From the NCBI GenBank assembly GCA_958295955.1, contig OY282420.1, positions 462,236 to 526,235 of the forward strand: a stretch of DNA of 64,000 nucleotides. Reading direction: 5' to 3'. Position 1 is the stretch's first letter. The number at the start of each line of letters is the position of its first letter. The position numbers and the translations under genes were made by a program. This document shows positions 9,755 through 18,207 of the stretch, one piece after another. Origin of the DNA: an uncultured Bryobacterales bacterium. GTDB lineage: Bacteria; Acidobacteriota; Terriglobia; Bryobacterales; UBA6623. The notes beneath the pieces were generated by a model. It did no database searches, was not told the DNA's origin, and saw nothing but the letters and a program-made list of their open reading frames with translations.

Positions 9755-10716
9755 CCTTGCCCCGCAAGTCGGACACGGACGTCTCATTGCCCGCCTCGAT
9801 CGACGAGGCGCAGTCGATCCTGGCGGGCCGGGGCTATATCGCGGACCGCGGTCTTGCCGCGTCGATCTACCTCGCGCTGAAGCTCGGCCGGCCGTTGCTT
9901 CTCGAAGGCGAAGCCGGCGTCGGCAAGACCGAGGTGGTGAAAGTCTTGGCCGCCGCGCTCGATACGGAATTGATCCGGCTGCAGTGCTACGAGGGCCTCG
10001 ATGTCAACCACGCGGTTTACGAATGGGACTACGCGCGGCAGCTTCTCGAAATCCGGCTGATGGAATCCGCAGGCGAAGTGGACCGCGAGTCCGCGCGCCG
10101 AGAGCTTTTCAGCCGCGACTTCCTGATCGAAAGACCCTTGCTGCGCGCCGTCGCTCACGGGGGCCGCGCCCCGGTTCTGTTGATCGACGAGCTCGACCGG
10201 GCGGACGAGGAATTCGAGGGCTATCTGTTGGAGTTGCTCTCGGATTTTCAGGTGACGATTCCCGAAATGGGAACGATTCGAGCGGTGCGTCCGCCGATCG
10301 TCATGGTGACTTCGAACCGGACCCGCGAATTGCACGACGCCTTGAAGCGGCGCTGCCTTTACTGCTGGATCGACTATCCCGATTTCGACAAGGAACTGCG
10401 CATCATCGAGGCCAAAGCCCCCGGCGCCTCGCGGCGCCTCAGCGAGCAGGTCGCCGCTTTTGTCCAGGAACTGCGCCAAGCGGAACTGTACAAAACAACG
10501 GGCGTGTCGGAAACTCTGGATTGGATCGCCGCTCTCGCCGCTCTCGACAAAGAAAAGCTGAGCGCCGAAACGATCGACGAAACGCTCGGCCTGCTGCTCA
10601 AGAACCAGGAGGACATCCGGGCGGTTCGCGGAGAGCCCGTCCGCGGCATGTTGGCGCGGGCGCAGAACCGCGGCGCGCGATCCACCGCGAACGCCGGCCG
10701 GAGCGCGCCCCGCTGA
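9742..10716 (+). CDS. coxD: MoxR-type AAA+ ATPase (CoxD-like)
   Basis: An AAA+ chaperone-like ATPase of the MoxR family, about 324 aa. Walker A is GEAGVGKT, Walker B is LLIDELDR, and VTSNRTRELHDALKRRC with its arginine finger region is diagnostic for MoxR proteins. In cox clusters CoxD works with the VWA protein CoxE to mature the molybdenum active site of the large subunit. The start is uncertain: GTG at 9742 (overlapping coxM by 13 bases), TTG at 9757 or TTG at 9787 are all in frame and none has a clear ribosome-binding site. The stop overlaps the coxE start (TGATG). Confidence 0.9.
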   Translation: MRRLTLPRKSDTDVSLPASIDEAQSILAGRGYIADRGLAASIYLALKLGRPLLLEGEAGVGKTEVVKVLAAALDTELIRLQCYEGLDVNHAVYEWDYARQLLEIRLMESAGEVDRESARRELFSRDFLIERPLLRAVAHGGRAPVLLIDELDRADEEFEGYLLELLSDFQVTIPEMGTIRAVRPPIVMVTSNRTRELHDALKRRCLYCWIDYPDFDKELRIIEAKAPGASRRLSEQVAAFVQELRQAELYKTTGVSETLDWIAALAALDKEKLSAETIDETLGLLLKNQEDIRAVRGEPVRGMLARAQNRGARSTANAGRSAPR

Positions 10717-11879
10717 TGGCCTGCCTGCTCGAAAACCTCTTGCAGTTCGGCCGCTTGCTGCGGGCGCTCGGCCTCGACGTCCAGGCCGGCCGGATGCTCG
10801 ATGCCGCGCAAGCGCTGGAGCATGTCGACATCGGGCGGCGCGGGGATTTTTATCATGCGCTGCGGGCGCTGCTCGTCCACCGCGCCGAGGATTTGCCCGC
10901 TTTCGACGAAGCCTTCCGCACCTTCTGGCGCAAGCCTCCAGGCGAGCGGACAACGCAGGATGTCCGGCCTCTGGGCAAGGAACGCCGCTTCGGCAAGCCG
11001 CAGGTGGAGATGCCCTCGCTGCACGACGACGGCGGCTCCCCGGCCGGCGGCGGCGCGGAACAGCCGGCGGCGTCAATTGCAATCGGGACCTTCAGCGACC
11101 GCGAGGCGCTTCAGCAGAAGGACTTCAAGGATATGACCGGCGAGGAGTTGGAGGAGGCGGCGCGCTTGATGGACGAGCTCCGTTGGCAGCCCGGCCTGCG
11201 GCGCTCGCAGCGCCGGCGGAGCGGCGGCGGCGAGGTCGATTTGCGGCGTCTTCTGCGCAAGAGCGCCGGCGGCGGCGCGGAGGCTTTGCGCATTCCGCAA
11301 CGCCGGCGCAGGCTGCGCCGGCGGCCCCTCGTGCTGCTGTGCGACGTGAGCGGGTCGATGGAACGCTACAGCGCCATGCTGGTGCGCTTCGCCTATGCCC
11401 TTTCGAGCGGACTGGAGCGGGTCGAGACCTTCCTGTTCGCCACGCGGCTGACGCGCATTTCGCACCGGCTGCGGCGGCGGCGGTTGGACTCCGTGCTTGC
11501 GCAGCTTTCTGCCCACGTGCCCGATTGGTCGGGCGGGACGCGGATCGGCGAGTCACTGCGGAATTTGAATGTCAATTGGTCGCGCCGGGCGCTCAACCGC
11601 GGTCCGGTCGTGCTGCTCGTCTCCGACGGCTGGGACCGCGGCGATCCGCAGTTGCTGCGCCGCGAGATCGCCCGGCTGCGGCGCTCTTGCCGGCGGCTCA
11701 TTTGGCTGAATCCGCTGCTGGGGTCGCCCGTTTACGAGCCGCTGACCCGCGGCATGCAGGCGGCGCTGCCCTATGTACACGATTTCATGCCGGTTCACAA
11801 CTTAACCAGCCTGAGCAAGCTGGCCGAACATCTCAATGCGCTTCCCAACGGCGAGAGCGGGCGCGCAGTCGGGGCATAG
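10716..11879 (+). CDS. coxE: VWA-domain protein (CoxE-like)
   Basis: A 387-aa protein whose C-terminal half is a von Willebrand factor A domain with an intact MIDAS metal site, DVSGSM at residues 210-215, and a matching VLLVSDGWDRGDP strand later on. The N-terminal half is charged and rich in Arg and Gly, as in other CoxE proteins. It partners the AAA+ protein encoded just upstream; the two genes share the bases TGATG. Together they are thought to insert or activate the metal centre of the hydroxylase. No coxF or coxG follows, so this maturation set is the minimal D-E version. Confidence 0.88.
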   Translation: MACLLENLLQFGRLLRALGLDVQAGRMLDAAQALEHVDIGRRGDFYHALRALLVHRAEDLPAFDEAFRTFWRKPPGERTTQDVRPLGKERRFGKPQVEMPSLHDDGGSPAGGGAEQPAASIAIGTFSDREALQQKDFKDMTGEELEEAARLMDELRWQPGLRRSQRRRSGGGEVDLRRLLRKSAGGGAEALRIPQRRRRLRRRPLVLLCDVSGSMERYSAMLVRFAYALSSGLERVETFLFATRLTRISHRLRRRRLDSVLAQLSAHVPDWSGGTRIGESLRNLNVNWSRRALNRGPVVLLVSDGWDRGDPQLLRREIARLRRSCRRLIWLNPLLGSPVYEPLTRGMQAALPYVHDFMPVHNLTSLSKLAEHLNALPNGESGRAVGA

Positions 11880-11930
11880 CAGCCGGAGACGCCGCGCTGC
11901 CGCCCGCGCCGGCTTCCATGGGTGTAAATT

Positions 11931-12845
11931 ATGAGCATGATATCCGTGAAGTCCATGCGCCTTTTCATTCCGCTTTGGGGCGCCGCTCTGTTGTCGTCCG
12001 CGCCTCTTGCCGCGGCCGACGTCAAGGTTCTGATATGGGACGAGCGCCAGCCGCGGCAAGCCGAAGCCTACGACAATTTCCTCGGCAACGAGATCGCCGA
12101 AAGGCTGCGCGCGCGTCCCGGCCTCGAGGTCGCTTCCGTCGGTCTCGACGACCCCGGCCAGGGTCTTGGCAACCTTGACGATTACGACGTGCTCGTCTGG
12201 TGGGGGCACGTGCGGCAGGATGAAGTGCCCGACGAAACGGGCCGCAAAATTTTGGAGAGGGTCAAGGCCGGCAAGCTCGCGCTGATGCCGCTCCATTCGG
12301 CGCATTGGTCGGTCCCTTTCATGGAAGCGATGTTCGCCCGCACCCGGACGGAAGCCCGCAGGCGCTACCCCGATCCCAAAACCGAAATCGAGTTCGTCAA
12401 ACCGCCCGGCAGGCATCCGCCCACTTACGAGTCGATCGTCACGCCCGCCTACTACGCCTACAAGAAGGGCGGCCGCGTTGCGCGCGTGCGCGTCGATCTG
12501 CCGAATTGCGTCTTCCCCGGATTCCGTCCGGACGGCGCTCCCAGCATGGTCACCGTTCTGCGCCCCGGTCACCCGATCATGAAAGGGCTGCCGCGCCGGT
12601 TCGAAATCCCGCAAACCGAAATGTACGACGAGCCCTTCCACGTGCCCGAGCCCGACGTGGCGCTCTTCCGCGAGGACTGGCGGCACGGCGGCCGGTTCCG
12701 CGGCGGCATGATCTGGAACATGGGCAAGGGCAAGGTCTTTTATTTCCGCCCCGGCCACGAGCAGTTTCCCGTCTTCAAAGACGCCAACGTGATGAAGATC
12801 GTCGAGAACGCCGTTCGCTGGCTGGGCGCGCAGGTCGAGCGCTGA
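11931..12845 (+). CDS. Exported ThuA-domain protein
   Basis: A 304-aa protein of the ThuA (trehalose utilisation) family, which adopts a glutamine-amidotransferase-like fold. A signal peptide is visible (RLFIPLWGAALLSSAPLAAA). The mature part has the family landmarks: KVLIWDERQPRQ, the strand DYDVLVWWGHV, LMPLHSAHWS, and the C-terminal GKGKVFYFRPGHE with FKDANVMKIVENAVRWL. The biochemical function of ThuA proteins is poorly known; they often sit in sugar-degradation loci. Here the stop is four bases before a sulfatase start, so the two are almost certainly co-expressed and may act on the same exported glycan. Confidence 0.88.
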   Translation: MSMISVKSMRLFIPLWGAALLSSAPLAAADVKVLIWDERQPRQAEAYDNFLGNEIAERLRARPGLEVASVGLDDPGQGLGNLDDYDVLVWWGHVRQDEVPDETGRKILERVKAGKLALMPLHSAHWSVPFMEAMFARTRTEARRRYPDPKTEIEFVKPPGRHPPTYESIVTPAYYAYKKGGRVARVRVDLPNCVFPGFRPDGAPSMVTVLRPGHPIMKGLPRRFEIPQTEMYDEPFHVPEPDVALFREDWRHGGRFRGGMIWNMGKGKVFYFRPGHEQFPVFKDANVMKIVENAVRWLGAQVER

Positions 12846-12849
12846 CGCG

Positions 12850-14382
<1,533 letters not shown>

Positions 14383-14406
14383 CCGCTTCACCGCACCCAT
14401 TTCACC

Positions 14407-15264
14407 ATGAACTGCACGAGCGCACACCCGAATTCACTCGACCACATTCGAGAAATGTTTGAGATGGCCTGCTCCAATGGTTCGCCATTTCCACCGACGA
14501 TTGTCTATGAGGAAGGATGGCTGCTGCGGCTGGTGTTGAATTGGTTCGATGCCAACAGATGCGCAGCAGAATATTCTTTATCATTCAAGAAGTGTGCGCG
14601 CTGGTTTTCTGAAGCCAGCCTAGTCTCAGCATTCTTGCTGAGACAGCAAGGCGATAAACTTACCGAGAGGCACACACACGCCGATGGCGTCATCGGGCAC
14701 TTCAGCATATGTTCCTCCACGAAATCGAAACTGGTCTTAGACCCGGATGCGACCCAGTTCGTAGTTGTTGAGGCCAAGATGTTTAGTGATCTATCGGAAG
14801 GGATCAAAAATGCGCCAAAGAAGTACAATCAAGTAGCCCGGACGATTGCCTGTATGGCGGAAGTGATCCGGTGCTCAGGCCGGGAACCAGCCGATATCGG
14901 GAACTTGTCGTTTTATATCGTTGCTCCCGAGAGTAGGAAAGAAAATTTCGATGAATTCATTGACCGAAAGGTCATAAAGAATCAAGTAAAATGCCGGTTC
15001 AACAACTATACCAACGCTAATAAAAACAATAACTATGTCCTTCCTAAGACCGATTGGTACAAGGAATGGTTCACGCCGACATTGAAGGCAATAAAAATTA
15101 AAACCATCTATTGGGAAGACATCATTTCGTTCATCACCTGCAAAGACGATGCATTCGGTCGAGATCTAAACGCGTTCTACCAGCGATGCCTGTGCTACAA
15201 CCGTCAGACCAAGAAGGGCAGGAAGCCTACGTCCCCATCGCCGCGCAACTCAAAGAGCGGTTGA
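14407..15264 (+). CDS. PD-(D/E)XK nuclease-like protein, inserted
   Basis: A 285-aa protein with a plausible PD-(D/E)XK core: Asp93 in HADGVIG, then VVVEAKM with Glu122 and Lys124, spaced as in restriction-endonuclease-like folds, followed by a helix with conserved-looking YNQVARTIACMAEV. This suggests a DNA-cleaving enzyme, perhaps an orphan restriction endonuclease. The DNA is clearly poorer in G+C than both neighbours, a sign of transfer. The ATG at 14407 lies in the left repeat; the first in-frame ATG outside it is 14458 (MFEMACS). The last 16 or so codons run into the right repeat, so the native C terminus has been replaced. No methyltransferase is adjacent. The nuclease assignment is inferred from motif spacing only. 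Confidence 0.72.
   Translation: MNCTSAHPNSLDHIREMFEMACSNGSPFPPTIVYEEGWLLRLVLNWFDANRCAAEYSLSFKKCARWFSEASLVSAFLLRQQGDKLTERHTHADGVIGHFSICSSTKSKLVLDPDATQFVVVEAKMFSDLSEGIKNAPKKYNQVARTIACMAEVIRCSGREPADIGNLSFYIVAPESRKENFDEFIDRKVIKNQVKCRFNNYTNANKNNNYVLPKTDWYKEWFTPTLKAIKIKTIYWEDIISFITCKDDAFGRDLNAFYQRCLCYNRQTKKGRKPTSPSPRNSKSG
14424..15215. mobile_element. Low-GC insertion bounded by a long target duplication
   Basis: 792 bases of unique sequence plus one copy of the 146-bp repeat make a 938-bp unit placed between two convergent genes. It holds essentially only the nuclease gene. No transposase, terminal inverted repeats or integrase are present. Both flanking genes keep a complete 3' end because each repeat copy carries both ends, as expected when the target itself was duplicated. 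Confidence 0.8.
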
Positions 15265-15361
15265 ACGCCCTGCGCGAAGAGTACGGCGATGCGGCCTTTC
15301 CGGCAACCGCTTCACCGTAACCGCTTCACCGCACCCATTTCACCATGAACTGCACGAGCGC
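15216..15361. repeat. 146-bp direct repeat, right copy
   Basis: Second copy of the sequence at 14278-14423. It carries the true 3' end of the GNAT gene and a duplicate of the sulfatase tail (stop at 15318-15320) that is detached from any sulfatase. The upstream border is GGGCAGGAAGCC; identity is lost before 15216. Confidence 0.93.
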
Positions 15362-15814
15362 GTATCCGTTGTCCTGGCTGCCCACCGCCTCGAAACCGTA
15401 GGCAATGTGAAAATCGAGCGATTCCCGATTGCGCGGCCTGAGATTCACCTCGCAGGCAATCAGTTCGTACCCGGCGGCAACGGCAGACGCCTCCGCGTCG
15501 CGGTACAGCGCCCGGCCCAGACCGCGCCGCCGGAATTTTCTACCGATAGCGATGCGGTCGATATAGAAGATATGGCCGCAGCGTCTTTTCAGCCAGCGGA
15601 AATTCGGGCTGTCATACTCGGCCTGCGCATGCAGGCAGATTAGAAACCCGGCCACTTCGCCGTCCACCGCCGCGACCCGAAAGTAAGACGCCTGCTCCAG
15701 AAACCACGCGAACCGCTCCGGCGGCAAGCTGTTCATGGCCGGCACGGACTCCTCGTTGATGGCGCGTACGGCCGGCAAATCCTCCACGCCCGCGTCTCGA
15801 AGCTCGACCGGCAT
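15326..15814 (-). CDS. GNAT-family N-acetyltransferase
   Basis: A 162-aa acetyl-CoA-dependent acetyltransferase. The sequence IDRIAIGRKFRRRGLGRALYRDA holds motif A, with RRRGLG as the pyrophosphate-binding loop (R/Q-x-x-G-x-G/A). LIACEVNLRPRNRESLDFHIAYGF is the motif B region with the typical N..S..F pattern. The substrate cannot be told. The gene once converged directly with the sulfatase; the inserted nuclease now separates them. It is divergent from the efflux adaptor gene. Confidence 0.85.
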   Translation of the reverse strand: MPVELRDAGVEDLPAVRAINEESVPAMNSLPPERFAWFLEQASYFRVAAVDGEVAGFLICLHAQAEYDSPNFRWLKRRCGHIFYIDRIAIGRKFRRRGLGRALYRDAEASAVAAGYELIACEVNLRPRNRESLDFHIAYGFEAVGSQDNGYALVQFMVKWVR

Positions 15815-15885
15815 CGTTCCTAGCGAATTTTACACGCCGGACGACCGCTTGCCTGAAAGGGCGCCCACGATGTCAACGGCGTGTT

Positions 15886-15907
15886 AAACGCTGGTAAAAA
15901 GGCGTTT
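15886..15907. promoter_or_regulatory. Small inverted repeat between divergent genes
   Basis: AAACGC (15886-15891) and GCGTTT (15902-15907) form a perfect six-base inverted repeat with a ten-base centre in the 151-bp gap between the GNAT and HlyD-like genes. It could be an operator for either gene; nothing else supports that. Confidence 0.25.
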
Positions 15908-15965
15908 CAAAGAGGTTCACAGGCCGTGAAAACCTGCCCGCGGTAAAAATTTTCAGGGAAAATGA

Positions 15966-17426
15966 GTGCAGGCTGCGATGCTCGATCCGAAGGAACAAGA
16001 GAAGCTGCTCACCCGACGCTTCGGCAACGCCGCGCCGCTTCTCGATCCGCAGCCGGAAGGTGAGCGGGAGGCCGGCCCGGAACTCGTCCCCGGCCCGCCG
16101 CCTGCATCGCCGATTTCCCGCTGGTGGATGACGATACCGCTCTGCATCGGCATCTGGGCGGGGTTCGCTCTGACGCAAAATTCCGAGCGCATCGTACAAG
16201 TCGCGCAATCGCGCCCCATACGGACGGTTACAGCCGACCGCGGCGACATTCGCAAGACCATACGCATCGCCGGCGACACTGCCGCCTCCAATGTCGCCGC
16301 CGTGCGGGCGCCGCGCATCCGCGGCCGCGGCGCAGGAGGCGTGGCAAGCGGCGGTCAGATGACTCTGGTCAAACTGGCCGCGGCCGGCTCCCGGGTCAAA
16401 AAGGGAACCCTGGTCGCGGAATTCGACACCCAGAACCAACTCCTCAAGCTGGACGACCAGAAAGCTAAGGTCGTCCAGGAAGAGGCCAAAATCCTCAAGG
16501 TGAAGGCCACTCAGGCCATCGCTCACGAGCGGGAGCGGGTCGCCGCCGTCAAAGCGGAGTCCGATCTGGGCAAGGCCAAGCTTGACCTGCGCACCACCGA
16601 GGTCAAATCGGCCATCGTCGCGGCGCGGCTGCAGATGGCCGTGGAAGAAGCCGAGGTCAACCTCGAAACCGCGCAAAAAGAACTCCGCCTGGCCGACAAT
16701 GCCCGCCGAGCCGAACTGCGCTCCAACGAAATCCGCCGCGACCAGGAGCTCGTCGACCAGAAGCGCGCCGAGATGAACATCGACCGCATGCGCATCTTGG
16801 CGCCCATCGACGGCATGGTCGTACTCATGTCGAATACCGGCGGCAGCAGCATCTCCGAAATCGAGCAAGGCGACCAGGTGCGTCCGGGCATGCACTTGCT
16901 GAACATCGTCGATACCGCGTCCATGGCGCTCGAAGCGGCGGTCAACCAGGCCGACAGCCAAATCATTCGCACCGGCATGCCCGCCGAAGTCCGCCTCGAC
17001 GCCTACCCCGACGCCGTATATCCTGCGCGCATCGCCGCGGTCGGTTCGCTGGCGGGGACGAGCACGGGCGGCGGCGGCGGCAAGCGGGGCGGCCGCGGCG
17101 GATTCAGCCGCAGCGGCGGCGGGAACTTTCTGCGCAACATCGCCATCGAGATCGCCATCCTCTCCAAAGACGAGCGCGTCATTCCCGACCTGTCGGCCTC
17201 GGCCGACATCATCGTCGCAACCGCCGAGGATGTCGTGCGCGTTCCCCGCGAGGCGGTTTCGTTCGAAGCCGACGGGGCCTGGGTGCAAGCCGCCGGCGGC
17301 GATGCGGAAGGGTTCGAACGCCGCCGCATCGAGGTCGGACTCGTCAGCGACATCCATGTCGAAGCCGTCAGCGGCCTCGACCCCGGCGCAAAACTGGCCG
17401 CCGAACGGCCGCAAGCCCGTCTGTAG
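15966..17426 (+). CDS. HlyD/RND-type efflux adaptor subunit
   Basis: A 486-aa periplasmic adaptor protein. A cytoplasmic N-terminal tail of about 50 residues precedes one membrane helix (WWMTIPLCIGIWAGFAL). Then come a split lipoyl/barrel-sandwich region (VKLAAAGSRVKKGTLVAEFD and ILAPIDGMVVLM), a long charged alpha-helical hairpin between them, and a beta-barrel region with VRLDAYPDAVYPARI. A glycine/arginine-rich loop (GGGGGKRGGRGG) interrupts the barrel. Such proteins bridge an inner-membrane transporter to an outer-membrane channel, but no transporter gene is adjacent, so the partner is unknown. The GTG at 15966 is the likely start; ATG 15978 is possible. Confidence 0.85.
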   Translation: MQAAMLDPKEQEKLLTRRFGNAAPLLDPQPEGEREAGPELVPGPPPASPISRWWMTIPLCIGIWAGFALTQNSERIVQVAQSRPIRTVTADRGDIRKTIRIAGDTAASNVAAVRAPRIRGRGAGGVASGGQMTLVKLAAAGSRVKKGTLVAEFDTQNQLLKLDDQKAKVVQEEAKILKVKATQAIAHERERVAAVKAESDLGKAKLDLRTTEVKSAIVAARLQMAVEEAEVNLETAQKELRLADNARRAELRSNEIRRDQELVDQKRAEMNIDRMRILAPIDGMVVLMSNTGGSSISEIEQGDQVRPGMHLLNIVDTASMALEAAVNQADSQIIRTGMPAEVRLDAYPDAVYPARIAAVGSLAGTSTGGGGGKRGGRGGFSRSGGGNFLRNIAIEIAILSKDERVIPDLSASADIIVATAEDVVRVPREAVSFEADGAWVQAAGGDAEGFERRRIEVGLVSDIHVEAVSGLDPGAKLAAERPQARL

Positions 17427-17502
17427 CGGCGAACCCGCCCGAGAGACGCCGGGAAAGCCGGGGCCGTTCGCAGTAGTAGAATGGTATGCGGACGGAGGCC
17501 CC

Positions 17503-18207
17503 ATGTCGAAAACCTTGCTGCGTATATTGCTCGCGCCGGCGCTTGCCGCCTTCTTGGGATGCTCGGGACCCCCGCCGCAACCCGACCCCGCGCCGCAAAC
17601 CGAGGCGCCCCCCGCCGAGCAGGCAGACCGCTGGGAAGAAGCGATCCAAACCTTTGAGCAGGCCGACAGCGTCAACCCGCCGCCCAAAGGCGGCGTGGTT
17701 TTCTACGGCAGCTCGAGTTTCCGCCGCTGGGACCTGGAAAAGTCGTTTCCGGGCATGGGCCTGATCAACCGCGGCTTCGGCGGCTCGCAGATGTCCGACG
17801 CCGTCCGTTACCTCGACCGCGCCGTGCTCCCTCTGGAGCCCCGCGCGATCTTCGTCTATGAAGGCGACAACGACATCGGGCGCGGCAAGAGCCCCGAAAC
17901 CGTTGTCGCCGATTACCGCGCGTTCGTCGCCAAGGCGCGCGCCGCCCTGCCGGAGGTCAAGATCGTCTTTGTCGCGATCAAGCCCAGCATCCGCCGCTGG
18001 GAGCTGGTCGACAAGATGCGCGAAGCCAACGCGCAGATCCGAGCCGACGCGGAGGGCGACGACCTGCTGGAATACGTCGATGTCGATGCGCCGCTGCTGG
18101 GCGCGGACGGCCGGCCCCGCGCGGACCTGTTCGTCGAGGACGGCCTCCATCTCAATGACGCCGGATACGCGATATGGGCGGATCTGGTGCGCCCGCATCT
18201 CGATTGA
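17503..18207 (+). CDS. SGNH/GDSL-hydrolase lipoprotein
   Basis: A 234-aa lipoprotein with signal peptide and lipobox LAAFLGC (Cys20), then a proline-rich linker and an SGNH hydrolase domain. Block I is FYGSSSF (nucleophile Ser at about 70-72), block II Gly is in RGFGGSQ, block III Asn is in EGDNDIG, and block V Asp/His are in EDGLHLND. It is probably an esterase on the periplasmic side of the outer or inner membrane. GGAGG lies just before the ATG. The stop overlaps the priA start (TGATG), so priA is translated from the same message. Confidence 0.87.
   Translation: MSKTLLRILLAPALAAFLGCSGPPPQPDPAPQTEAPPAEQADRWEEAIQTFEQADSVNPPPKGGVVFYGSSSFRRWDLEKSFPGMGLINRGFGGSQMSDAVRYLDRAVLPLEPRAIFVYEGDNDIGRGKSPETVVADYRAFVAKARAALPEVKIVFVAIKPSIRRWELVDKMREANAQIRADAEGDDLLEYVDVDAPLLGADGRPRADLFVEDGLHLNDAGYAIWADLVRPHLD

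Noticed and set aside
15111-15320. A 69-codon ORF ending like the sulfatase
   Set aside because: The second half is only the duplicated sulfatase tail in the right repeat; the first half is another frame of the nuclease gene.
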